NCBI GenBank assembly: GCA_964444685.1 | Contig: CAYUIG010000013.1 | Coordinates: 1-64,000, forward strand | Direction: 5' to 3' | DNA: 64,000 bases | Source of the DNA: CAYUIG01 sp964444685 | Lineage (GTDB): Bacteria; Gemmatimonadota; Gemmatimonadetes; Longimicrobiales; RSA9 | Shown: positions 53,115 through 61,613 of the stretch, piece by piece | Position numbering within the stretch: position 1 is the stretch's first letter | Layout: every line of letters starts with the position of its first letter | Translations under genes and position numbers: made by a program | Notes under the pieces: generated by a model | Database searches by the model: none | What the model was told of the DNA's origin: nothing | What the model saw: the letters and a program-made list of their open reading frames with translations, nothing else

Positions 53115-54350
53115 TCAGCGCAGCAGCAGCCAGCCGATCAGGATGACGGCTGCAACCGTCAGGCCCAGGCCGAGCCATAGGAATGGGCGCAGCCCGCGCG
53201 AGCCGGTGCCCGGGCTGGTCCGTTCGATCCCTCTGGCCGTGAAGTCGTAGACCCATGCGAGAGCCAGTGCTACCGGCAACCCGGCCAGTGTCACGAGGAC
53301 GACGATCTGGTAGGAACGCTGCGAGAGGTCGAACGCATTGTAGATCGGTTCCGCGGCCCCGAGGATCGTCCCCGCGAACAGGCCGTACGCAACGAGCACC
53401 TGGTAAACGCGGCGCCGGCGCAGCTCGCGGAAGAAGTGCGCGAGGCCGCCGTGATCGAGATCTTCCGAAGCAGCACCGGAAGCAGCGGAAAGGCGCGCCA
53501 TGAGATCGCGGGCGCGCGGGCGTCGCTGCGGGTCCTTTGCAAGGCAGTTTTCGATGAGCGTCGCCAGCGCCGGATCGACCTCGGGCCGGAGTTCACGCAA
53601 CGGCCGCGGTGCCTGGTTCAGGTGGGCTGCGAGTAGCTCCACGTTCGTGCGCGTTTCGTACGGCCCGCGACCGGTGAGCACCTCGTAGGCAAGTACACCA
53701 AACGAATAGATGTCGCTCTGCTCCGTCGCGCCCTCATCGCGGATCTGTTCGGGACTGAGGTAGCGCATTTCGCCAAGCCGAACGCCCACGGCCGTCAGAC
53801 GGGTGATCGTGCCCGAGCCGGATTCGAGAATCGCCGCAATGCCGAAATCGCCGACCACGGCGCGGCCCGTCCGGTTCTCGAGGAAGACGTTCTCCGGCCG
53901 CACGTCACGATGGACGATGCCGCGCTCATGCACTGCGGCGAGCGCCTCGGCCACGGAGCCGAGCAGCCTGCGGGCTTCGTCGATCGGCAGCGCACCGGTG
54001 GAGGCCACGACATCGGAAACGCGCCTCCCATCGATGTACTCCATGACGATGTACGGGATGTTGTCGGGAAGGCGATCGATGCGGTAGATGGCCGTGACGT
54101 GAGGATGCGTGATGCGGGCCGCCGACTGCGCCTCGCGCTCGAACCGCCGACACACGATCGCGTCCGCAGCGAGCTCGCGATGCAGGACCTTCACGGCCAC
54201 GAGCCGCTGGAGGGCCGATTCGCGAGCGAGATACACGTCCGCGGTGGAGCCGCTGCCGAGCTTGCGGAGGATCTCGAGTTGCGGCCGCAGCGCCGCAGCT
54301 ACATCGAGACCGCCGTCCGGTTCATTTCCGGCACCTTCCGGACCCTGCAT
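53115..54350 (-). CDS. Serine/threonine protein kinase with C-terminal three-helix membrane module
   Basis: A 411-residue protein. The Hanks-type kinase spans about 25-288: LGSGSTADVY, K54 in VAVKVL, DFG (168-170) and RYLSPEQI. The catalytic loop reads HRDVRPEN (147-154), so the usual HRDLK lysine is arginine. The C-terminus (about 303-411) begins FFRELRRRRVYQVLVAYGLFAG and holds three membrane helices with GLPVALALAWVYDFTARGIERT. That membrane module is known in front of TPR or cyclase domains in other bacteria; here it closes a kinase instead. It lies 31 nt downstream of fhs on the same strand. Confidence 0.9.
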   Translation of the reverse strand: MQGPEGAGNEPDGGLDVAAALRPQLEILRKLGSGSTADVYLARESALQRLVAVKVLHRELAADAIVCRRFEREAQSAARITHPHVTAIYRIDRLPDNIPYIVMEYIDGRRVSDVVASTGALPIDEARRLLGSVAEALAAVHERGIVHRDVRPENVFLENRTGRAVVGDFGIAAILESGSGTITRLTAVGVRLGEMRYLSPEQIRDEGATEQSDIYSFGVLAYEVLTGRGPYETRTNVELLAAHLNQAPRPLRELRPEVDPALATLIENCLAKDPQRRPRARDLMARLSAASGAASEDLDHGGLAHFFRELRRRRVYQVLVAYGLFAGTILGAAEPIYNAFDLSQRSYQIVVLVTLAGLPVALALAWVYDFTARGIERTSPGTGSRGLRPFLWLGLGLTVAAVILIGWLLLR

Positions 54351-54381
54351 GGCTCCCGCCTCTCATCGAAAAACGGGTCGG

Positions 54382-56046
54382 CTAGAACAGTCCGGTAATC
54401 GTCCCGTCCTCGGCAACACTCATGTTCTCGGCGGCCGGCTTCTTCGGCAGCCCGGGCATCGTCATGATATCGCCCGTGTGCGCCACGACGAACCCTGCGC
54501 CTGCGGAGGGCGTGACCTCACGCACATTGATCGTGAAGCCGCTGGGTCGCCCGCGCAGGCTGGGGTTGTCGGAGAAGGAGTACTGCGTCTTCGCCATACA
54601 GACGGGGACCTCGCGCAGACCGATGCTCTCGAGCCGCTCCATCTCCTTCTTCACGCCCGGCCCGTACGTCACGCCGTCCGCGCCGTAGATCTCGCGCGCG
54701 ACCGTCTCGATCTTCTCGGCGAGGCTCAGTTCGAGCGGATACAGCGGCTTGAACGACGCCTTGCCCGCGTCGAGCGTCTCGAGCACGCGATCCGCCAGCT
54801 CGAGGCCGCCCTCGCCGCCGTGCGCGTGCACCGCACAGCGCGCCGCAGGGACGCCCAGCGCCGCACAGCCGGCCATCACGACATCGATCTCGGTCGGATC
54901 GTCCGTAGCGAAGAGATTCAGCGCGACGACGGGCGGCACGCCGAACTTGCGGACATTCTCGACGTGTGCACGCAGGTTCGCGAAGCCGCGCTCGACGGCC
55001 TCCGCATCCGGGCGCCCGAGATCCGCGAGCGCGACGCCGCCGTGCATCTTGAGTGCGCGAATCGTCGCCACGACGACGCCGACTTCGGGCTTCAGCCCTG
55101 CGAAGCGGCACTTGATGTCGAAGAACTTCTCCGCGCCCAGGTCCGCGCCGAAGCCCGCCTCGGTTACGACGATGTCGCCGAGGCGGAGCGCGGTGCGCGT
55201 TGCGATCACGGAGTTGCAGCCGTGCGCGATGTTGCCGAACGGACCCGCATGAACGAACGCGGGCGTGCCTTCCAGTGTCTGAACCAGGTTCGGTGCGAGC
55301 GCATCCTTGAGCAGCAGCGTCATCGCCCCCTGCGCGCGCAGGTCGCTCGCGCGTACCGGCTTCCGGTCGCGGTCGTAGCCGACGATGATGGACCCGAGAC
55401 GTCGCTCGAGATCGGCCCGGTCGGACGCGAGGGCGAAGATGGCCATCACTTCCGATGCGGCCGTGATCTGGAACCCGTCCTGCCGCGGTACGCCGTTGGC
55501 CGTGCCCCCTACGCCCACGATGATGCTGCGCAGCGCGCGGTCGTTCATGTCGACCGTGCGCTTCCACGTGATCCGGCGCACGTCGATTCCCAGCTCGTTC
55601 CCCTGCTGGAGGTGATTGTCCAGCATGGCGGCGAGGAGCGCGTGCGCGGACGTGATGGCGTGGAAGTCTCCGTTGAAGTGGAGATTGATCTCCTCCATCG
55701 GGATCACCTGCGCGTAGCCGCCGCCCGTCGCGCCGCCCTTGATCCCGAACACGGGGCCGAGGCTGGGCTCGCGCAGGGCGAGGACGACCTTCTTTTCACG
55801 ACGGGCGAGCGCGTCCGCCAGACCCACGGACACCGTGGACTTGCCCTCGCCGGCAGGCGTCGGATTGATCCCCGTGACGAGTACGAGCCGGCCCCGCTCC
55901 TCCCCGCGCAGGGCGCGCTGGAGCGGCACCTTGGCCTTGTACCGGCCGTACGGCTCGATCTCCTCCTCGCCGAGCCCGAGCCGGGCGGCAATCTCCTGGA
56001 TGGGCCGCGGCTTTGCGGCCTGTGCGATCTGAATGTCGCTCAGCAT
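54382..56046 (-). CDS. fhs: Formate-tetrahydrofolate ligase
   Basis: This enzyme makes 10-formyl-THF from formate, THF and ATP. It supplies one-carbon units for purine synthesis (purN and purH are in this window). It has 554 residues, normal for Fhs. Seen: IAARLGLGEEEIEPYGRYKAKV, the phosphate loop TGINPTPAGEGKST, ALREPSLGPVFGIKGGATGGGYAQVIPMEEINLHFNGD in pieces, and FVHAGPFGNIAHGCNSV. The end is complete: GAGFVVAHTGDIMTMPGLPKKPA. The ATG at 56046 follows GGAGGAG and AAAGGGAG. Upstream lies the repeat element, which thus sits in its promoter region. Confidence 0.97.
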   Translation of the reverse strand: MLSDIQIAQAAKPRPIQEIAARLGLGEEEIEPYGRYKAKVPLQRALRGEERGRLVLVTGINPTPAGEGKSTVSVGLADALARREKKVVLALREPSLGPVFGIKGGATGGGYAQVIPMEEINLHFNGDFHAITSAHALLAAMLDNHLQQGNELGIDVRRITWKRTVDMNDRALRSIIVGVGGTANGVPRQDGFQITAASEVMAIFALASDRADLERRLGSIIVGYDRDRKPVRASDLRAQGAMTLLLKDALAPNLVQTLEGTPAFVHAGPFGNIAHGCNSVIATRTALRLGDIVVTEAGFGADLGAEKFFDIKCRFAGLKPEVGVVVATIRALKMHGGVALADLGRPDAEAVERGFANLRAHVENVRKFGVPPVVALNLFATDDPTEIDVVMAGCAALGVPAARCAVHAHGGEGGLELADRVLETLDAGKASFKPLYPLELSLAEKIETVAREIYGADGVTYGPGVKKEMERLESIGLREVPVCMAKTQYSFSDNPSLRGRPSGFTINVREVTPSAGAGFVVAHTGDIMTMPGLPKKPAAENMSVAEDGTITGLF

Positions 56047-56230
56047 CGAGCTCCCTTTCTCTCCTCCGTGGACGCGGGCGCCAATAATAAGCGACGAGGG
56101 TCGGGTGTCGAGGCCTTTCCCGAGTCTGGAGTCTGGTGTCTGGGGTCTGGAGTCTGATTTACGACGGGTCGGATGTCGGGGGGCCGGCCGATTCGCCGCA
56201 AACCGGTCAACCGTCCGACTGTCGACCCCC

Positions 56231-56762
56231 TCGATCGACGCGTTTGCGGCGTGTATCGCCGCAAACCCGTCAACCCGCCCATCGGCGCATGATCGATTGA
56301 CGCGTTTGCGGCAGCACGCCGCAATCCGGTCAACCGTCCGACCCTCTACCCCTCGATCGACGCGTTTGCGGCGCGTATCGCCGCAAACCGGTCAACCCGC
56401 CCATCCGCGCATGATCGATTGACGCGTTTGCGGCAGTACGCCGCAATCCGGTCAACCGTCCGACCCTCTACCCCTCGATCGACGCGTTTGCGNNNNNNNN
56501 NNNNNNNNNNNNNNNNNNNNNNNNNNNNNNNNNNNNNNNNNNNNNNNNNNNNNNNNNNNNNNNNNNNNNNNNNNNNNNNNNNNNNNNNNNNNACGCCGCA
56601 ATCCGGTCAACCGTCCGACCCTCTACCCCTCGATCGACGCGTTTGCGGCGCGTATCGCCGCAAACCGGTCAACCCGCCCAGCGGCGCGTCGGCAATCGAC
56701 GCGTTTGCGGCGCCTATCGCCGCGATCCCGTCAACCGACCCATCGGCGTATTGCGGATTGAC
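56231..56762. repeat. 122-bp tandem repeat made of two alternating hairpin modules
   Basis: Module 1 starts TCGATCGACG at 56231, 56353, 56475 and 56630; module 2 starts TCGATTGACG at 56293 and 56415. The intervals within unbroken sequence are exactly 122. Module 1 folds as CGTTTGCGGCG-CGTAT-CGCCGCAAAC, with outer TCGAC/GTCAA pairing. Module 2 has GTTTGCGGC-AGTA-CGCCGCAA. The last one or two units (after 56690) are degenerate. A gap lies in the middle, so the copy number is unknown. Confidence 0.88.
56493..56592. other. Assembly gap (100 N) inside the tandem repeat
   Basis: Exactly 100 unknown bases lying between repeat units. The units before and after are out of register by 155 bases, so the true length is not 100. 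Collapse of the repeat during assembly is the likely cause. Confidence 0.99.
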
Positions 56763-56998
56763 GAGTTTGCGCCGTTGCGCTCCGTTCCACCGCCAACCGC
56801 AGTAAACCAGACCCCAGACTCCAGACCCCAGACTCCAGACCCCAGACTCCAGACCCCAGACTCCAGACTCCAGACCCCAGACTCACTCGACGCAGGCCCC
56901 AGAGCCGGATCCGCAACCCCGACCACGGGAACGCCCCTTGCGGCTGAACCCCGGTCTGATGTGCCCGACGCAATGCTTCCACGAAGGAAGGCAGGACC

Positions 56999-57247
56999 AT
57001 GTCCCCGGAGCGCAGCAATCAGCCGGGCCTCGACGTATTCTGGGAGCAAGCGGACGACGAGTCGCTGGACGAGCATCCGCTCGAGCGGGAGCTGGCGCAC
57101 CGGCTGGGGTGCGTCGCGCGGTACACGCAGATGATCGCGGATGCGGAGGCGAGCGACCGTGTGTCGGTGATCGACTCGCTGCGGCGGGAGTGCCAGCGCC
57201 ATCAGGAGCTGGCGGACGCGCTGCGGGACGCACTGCGGAGGCGCTGA
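56999..57247 (+). CDS. Small hypothetical protein, helical
   Basis: An 82-residue acidic, helical protein that I do not recognise (DVFWEQADDESLDEHPLERELAHRLG, then two more charged helices). It has no cysteine cluster, signal peptide or membrane segment. AGGAAGG lies 8-10 nt before the ATG, which supports translation. It diverges from fhs across the repeat element and ends just before the gltX promoter. Its length and composition resemble small accessory proteins, but I assign no function. Confidence 0.6.
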   Translation: MSPERSNQPGLDVFWEQADDESLDEHPLERELAHRLGCVARYTQMIADAEASDRVSVIDSLRRECQRHQELADALRDALRRR

Positions 57248-57255
57248 GCGCGCAC

Positions 57256-57284
57256 TTGGCGCGCGCGCCGACTCTTCCTAGCTT
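57256..57284 (+). promoter_or_regulatory. Putative gltX promoter
   Basis: TTGGCG (57256-57261), 17-nt spacer, TAGCTT (57279-57284), 30 nt before the gltX ATG. It belongs to the TAGCTT set seen in this window. Confidence 0.5.
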
Positions 57285-57314
57285 GCCGCTCCGTTTCGGA
57301 GGACGGCACTCGCC

Positions 57315-58772
57315 ATGATGGAGCACAACACGGGAATGCGCGTGCGGTTCGCGCCTTCGCCGACGGGCTACCTGCACGTGGGCGGTGCGCGCACTGCGCT
57401 CTATAACTGGCTGCTCGCGCGCCGCGCGGGCGGCGTCTTCGTACTGCGCATCGAGGACACGGATCGCGCCCGCTCGAGCGACGAACACACACAGGCCATC
57501 CTGTCCGGCATGCAATGGCTCGGACTGGACTGGGATGAGGGGCCCTTCCACCAGGCGGACGGACTGGAGCGGCACATCGCCGACGCGCGCCGGCTGCTCG
57601 AGGTCGGCCGCGCCTACCGCTGCTTCTGCACGGCCGAGGACCTCGAGGCGCGTCGCAAGCACGCCGCCGAGCACAACCTCTCGCAGCAGTACGACCGCCG
57701 GTGTCTCGCCATCGATCCCGGGGAGGCCACGAGGAGGGCGGAGCAGGGCGAGCCGCACACCATCCGCTTCCACGTGCCCGAGGGAACGACGTGGTGGGAG
57801 GATGCGGTGCACGGGCGCGTGGAATTCGACAACAAGGACGTCGAGGACTTCATTGTCCTGCGCACCGACGGCACGCCGATCTACAACATGGCGGTCGTGA
57901 GTGATGACATCGAGATGCGCATCACGCACGTCATCCGGGGCGACGACCACATCTCGAACACACCGAAGCAGATCCTCCTCTATCGCGCCCTCGGAGCACC
58001 CGAGCCGGTGTTCGGTCACGTGCCGATGATCCTCGGGCCGGACGGCAAGCGGCTGTCGAAGCGCCACGGCGCTACAGCAGTGGGTGAGTACGCGAAGGAT
58101 GGAATCCTGCCCGAGGCGATGGTGAATTTCCTCGCACTGCTCGGCTGGAATCCCGGGACCGACGAGGAGATCTTCACGGTCGACGAGCTGATCGCGCGCT
58201 TCTCGCTCGAGGGCATCAACAGGAAGAGCGCGATCTTCGACACACAGAAGCTGCTCTGGATGAATGGGCAGCATCTGAATCGCATGGACCCCGTGAAGCT
58301 GGCCGAGGCCGCGGCCACCGAGCTGGATGTGCTCGGACTGCCGGGAACGAAGACGCTGCGCGAGCGGCCGGACTGGCTCGCGTCGCTCGTGAATCTCGTG
58401 AAGCCGCGTGCCCGCACGCTCTCCGACCTGGCGAAGCTGGCCGCACCGTACGTCGTCGAGGAAGTCGACCCGGAGCCGGATGCGATCAAGAAGCACTGGG
58501 GCGAGGGGGCGGCGGTGGCGGAGCGTCTGAAGTCGCTGCGGGCCGCCTTCGAAGGCGCCGATTGGAATTCCGCTTCACTGGAGACAGCGTTGCGCGGCGT
58601 GGCGGAGTCGCTCGGTGTCGGGGCGGGGAAGCTGATCCATCCGCTGCGGGTCGCGCTCACGGGGACGGCCGTGGGTCCTGGCATCTTCGACGTGGCGGTC
58701 CAACTCGGAAAGGAGGCGTCCCTGCGCCGGATCGACGCCGCAGTCCGCAGACTGGCGAACGGATCGGCTTGA
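57315..58772 (+). CDS. gltX: Glutamyl-tRNA synthetase
   Basis: This class Ib synthetase charges tRNA-Glu, and possibly tRNA-Gln when it is non-discriminating. It has 485 residues. Seen: FAPSPTGYLHVGGARTALYNWLLAR (HIGH region), RIEDTDRARSS, YRCFCTAEDLE, DDHISNTPKQILLYRALG, KRLSKRHGATAVGEYAKDG (KMSKS equivalent) and the C-terminal helical anticodon-binding domain. Two ATGs occur in tandem at 57315. A tRNA-Gln gene lies 36 nt downstream. No glnS or gatCAB is seen here, so discrimination cannot be judged. Confidence 0.97.
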   Translation: MMEHNTGMRVRFAPSPTGYLHVGGARTALYNWLLARRAGGVFVLRIEDTDRARSSDEHTQAILSGMQWLGLDWDEGPFHQADGLERHIADARRLLEVGRAYRCFCTAEDLEARRKHAAEHNLSQQYDRRCLAIDPGEATRRAEQGEPHTIRFHVPEGTTWWEDAVHGRVEFDNKDVEDFIVLRTDGTPIYNMAVVSDDIEMRITHVIRGDDHISNTPKQILLYRALGAPEPVFGHVPMILGPDGKRLSKRHGATAVGEYAKDGILPEAMVNFLALLGWNPGTDEEIFTVDELIARFSLEGINRKSAIFDTQKLLWMNGQHLNRMDPVKLAEAAATELDVLGLPGTKTLRERPDWLASLVNLVKPRARTLSDLAKLAAPYVVEEVDPEPDAIKKHWGEGAAVAERLKSLRAAFEGADWNSASLETALRGVAESLGVGAGKLIHPLRVALTGTAVGPGIFDVAVQLGKEASLRRIDAAVRRLANGSA

Positions 58773-58798
58773 CACGTCCTGTTACTCACGCCTAGCTT
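58769..58798 (+). promoter_or_regulatory. Putative promoter of tRNA-Gln
   Basis: TTGACA (58769-58774), 18-nt spacer, TAGCTT (58793-58798), ending 10 nt before the mature tRNA 5' end. The -35 overlaps the gltX stop. Confidence 0.65.
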
Positions 58799-58808
58799 CG
58801 GATCGAGC

Positions 58809-58881
58809 TGCCCCTTGGTGTAACTGGCAACACGCCTGACTCTGGATCAGGAGAGTCCTGGTTCGAGCCCAGGAGGGGCAA
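58809..58881 (+). tRNA. tRNA-Gln (anticodon CTG)
   Basis: A 73-nt tRNA. Acceptor TGCCCCT/AGGGGCA with U1-A72 as in tRNA-Gln. The anticodon arm is CCTGA-CTCTGGA-TCAGG with anticodon CTG. T-arm CCTGG-TTCGAGC-CCAGG, discriminator A. CCA is not encoded. It has its own promoter and no visible terminator before the LexA-like gene 47 nt on, so read-through is possible. Confidence 0.95.
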
Positions 58882-58928
58882 TTCGTCGATCGGTCTCCCT
58901 CCCGCTCCGTGTCCCCGGGGGCCGCTGC

Positions 58929-59534
58929 ATGGCGCAATCGCTGACGGATCTCGAGCGCCGTGTGCTCGACTATCTGGTCGAGTATCTGCGGGAGCACACC
59001 TACCAGCCTTCCATTCGCGAAATAGGTCAGCACTTCGGGATCAAGAGCACGAAGACCGTGTCCGAGCTGCTCCAGTCGCTCGCCGCGAAGGGCTGGATCG
59101 AGCGGGATGCGTCGCGTTCGCGTGGCGTCCGGCTGCTCGGTGTCGAGATGCGGCCCGATGCGGTCACCGTGCCGTGCGTGGGACCTCATGCCGCGCCGGA
59201 CGAGCACTACGAGATCGACCGCAAGCTCGCGGGCGGCAGCGGCGCCTTCCTGGTTACCGCGGGACCTGCGTGCGGAATCGACGGTGTGCGCCCCGAGGAC
59301 CTGCTCCTCACCCAGCCGCTCTCCGTGGCTGCGGAGGAGGGCGATGTCCTCGCGCTTCGCACCTCGAACGGCTGGCTGTTCGGGACCATGCGCGGCGGCC
59401 GCGTCGAGGTCCCGACCGCGACGGGAACGGCGCGGGCGGTGTCGCTCGGAGGAGAAATCGAAGTCGCCGGCCGCGTCGTGTGCGTGCTGCGCAGGATCGG
59501 GCGGCCGCAGCAGCGTCCTGCCACCTCTTCTTGA
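58929..59534 (+). CDS. LexA-like transcriptional regulator with degenerate S24 peptidase domain
   Basis: A 201-residue protein. The N-terminal LexA winged helix is well conserved: LTDLERRVLDYLVEYL, PSIREIGQHFGIKSTKTVSELLQSLAAKGWIERD and SRGVRLLG (about 5-71). The C-terminal domain keeps the LexA outline (VPCVGP, HYEIDRKL, FLVTAG, EEGDVLAL), but the catalytic GDSM/GMSM serine motif is GPAC (112-115). No lysine stands where the LexA dyad Lys should be (WLFGTMRG), and no Ala-Gly cleavage site is visible. It would bind DNA but not self-cleave by the normal route. Either a second LexA homologue or a different inducer mechanism would be needed. No gene symbol is given for that reason. Confidence 0.88.
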   Translation: MAQSLTDLERRVLDYLVEYLREHTYQPSIREIGQHFGIKSTKTVSELLQSLAAKGWIERDASRSRGVRLLGVEMRPDAVTVPCVGPHAAPDEHYEIDRKLAGGSGAFLVTAGPACGIDGVRPEDLLLTQPLSVAAEEGDVLALRTSNGWLFGTMRGGRVEVPTATGTARAVSLGGEIEVAGRVVCVLRRIGRPQQRPATSS

Positions 59535-59575
59535 CCGCTTCCCTGGCCTCAGCCGTACCGGCTCCGGACGATGCG

Positions 59576-60007
59576 ATGTGGATGGCGCGCGCCCTCGAGC
59601 TTGCACGTGCCGCCGCCGCCCGCGAGGAAGTCCCCGTCGGTGCCGTCATCGTGGCCGGTGACACCATCCTCGCCGAGGCGTACAACCTGACGCGCACGCG
59701 GCTGGACCCGACCGCGCACGCAGAGATCCTGGCGCTGCGCCGCGCGGCCGCGCGCACGGGCGGACGCCTCACGGATGCGACGCTGTACGTCACCCTCGAG
59801 CCGTGCGCGATGTGCGCGGGCGCGATCGTGCTCGCAAAGCTGGGCCGGCTCGTCTATGCGGCCGCCGACCCGAAGACGGGGATGTGCGGTTCGCTCGGCA
59901 ACCTCGTACAGGATCCCCGCCTCAACCATCGCGTCCCCCTCACCACCGGCGTTCTCGGCGACGAGGCCGGTACACTCCTGCGCGAATTCTTCCGCGCGCG
60001 CCGCTGA
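59576..60007 (+). CDS. tadA: tRNA-specific adenosine deaminase
   Basis: This enzyme converts A34 to inosine in tRNA-Arg(ACG). It has about 143 residues. Seen: MARALELARAAAAREEVPVGAVIV, the zinc/catalytic motif TAHAEILAL (His and Glu), TLEPCAMCAGAI (two zinc Cys) and the DPKTGMCGSLGNLVQDPRLNHRV loop typical of TadA. The ATG at 59576 is a conservative choice; a TTG at 59531, overlapping the preceding TGA, would add 15 residues and match the longer E. coli N-terminus. It is probably co-transcribed with the LexA-like gene. Confidence 0.94.
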   Translation: MWMARALELARAAAAREEVPVGAVIVAGDTILAEAYNLTRTRLDPTAHAEILALRRAAARTGGRLTDATLYVTLEPCAMCAGAIVLAKLGRLVYAAADPKTGMCGSLGNLVQDPRLNHRVPLTTGVLGDEAGTLLREFFRARR

Positions 60008-60020
60008 TTACGCCCTCGCG

Positions 60021-60049
60021 TTGACGCTGTCCGGGGGCCCGGTTAGCTT
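60021..60049 (+). promoter_or_regulatory. Putative promoter of the pyr operon
   Basis: TTGACG (60021-60026), 17-nt spacer, TAGCTT (60044-60049), 41 nt before the pyrR ATG. The leader is too short for a PyrR-type attenuator. Confidence 0.6.
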
Positions 60050-60090
60050 CGTCGCGGACCCGCCGCAGGATTGGAAGTCTCCAGGACCGC

Positions 60091-60647
60091 ATGACCGAGC
60101 CGAGCCGTCAACTGCTGATGGACCAGAGCGCGGTCGAGCAGGCGCTCGAACGCATGGCTCGTGAGCTCATCGATCGCCACAGCGGCGACAGCGGCCTGTC
60201 CATTGTCGGCATCCAGCGTCGCGGCGTGCAGCTTTCGCAGCGCCTCGCCGATGCCATCGAAGCGATCACCGGTGCGCGGCCACCGGTCGGCACCCTCGAC
60301 ATCACACTGTACCGCGATGATCTGACGGCGATCGGTCCGCGTCCCGTCCTGGGCGAGACGCGGCTGCCCGACGGCGGCATCGATGGGCGCACGCTCGTGA
60401 TCGTCGATGACGTGTGCTATACGGGCCGCACCGCGCGCGCGGCGCTCGACGAGCTCGCGGACTTCGGACGGCCCGCGCGCATTTACCTCGCCGTGCTCAT
60501 CGACCGCGGCGGCCGCGAACTGCCGATTGCACCCGACATCGTCGGCGAGACGGTACCGGTGAGCGAACGGCAGCGCGTCGAGGTACTCGTTCCCGAGCTG
60601 GACGGCCGACTTGCCGTCGAGCTGATCACGCCCCCTTCAGCGGACGG

Positions 60648-60651
<4 letters not shown>
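60091..60651 (+). CDS. pyrR: Bifunctional pyr operon regulator / uracil phosphoribosyltransferase PyrR
   Basis: A 186-residue type I phosphoribosyltransferase. In Bacillus it binds pyr mRNA in response to UMP and has weak UPRTase activity. Seen: LSIVGIQRRGVQLSQRLADAI, GTLDITLYRDDL and the PRPP loop LVIVDDVCYTGRTARAALDEL. The C-terminal YLAVLIDRGGRELPI is also typical. It heads pyrR-pyrB-pyrC with overlapping genes. I see no anti-terminator or hairpin in the short leader, so its regulatory mode here is unclear. Confidence 0.95.

Positions 60652-61605
<954 letters not shown>

Positions 61606-61613
<8 letters not shown>

Larger units (their letters stand above)
56095..56884. repeat. Nested intergenic repeat element (element B): inverted TCTGG arrays around a tandem hairpin array
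   Basis: The 950-bp space between the divergent fhs and 57.0-kb genes is filled by repeats. The left flank has GGGTCGGGTGTCGAG (56098-56112) and a TCTGG heptamer array (56122-56157). The right flank has the same heptamers in reverse (56806-56884, about 11 units). Between them is a tandem array with a 122-bp period, broken by an assembly gap. The right flank shares 44 identical bases (56797-56840) with the element at 3.2 kb. About 56885-56998 shows no further repeat or gene. Confidence 0.9.

Noticed and set aside
56231..56762. CRISPR array
   Set aside because: Units are contiguous with no variable spacers, each is palindromic throughout, and no cas genes are present.
56033..56805. Frames encoding 'IDAFAA...NPSTRPS' repeats
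   Set aside because: These are translations of the 122-bp tandem units and cross the N gap.
60050..60090. PyrR-type attenuator in the pyr leader
   Set aside because: The leader from the -10 is only about 41 nt, too short for the terminator/antiterminator pair.
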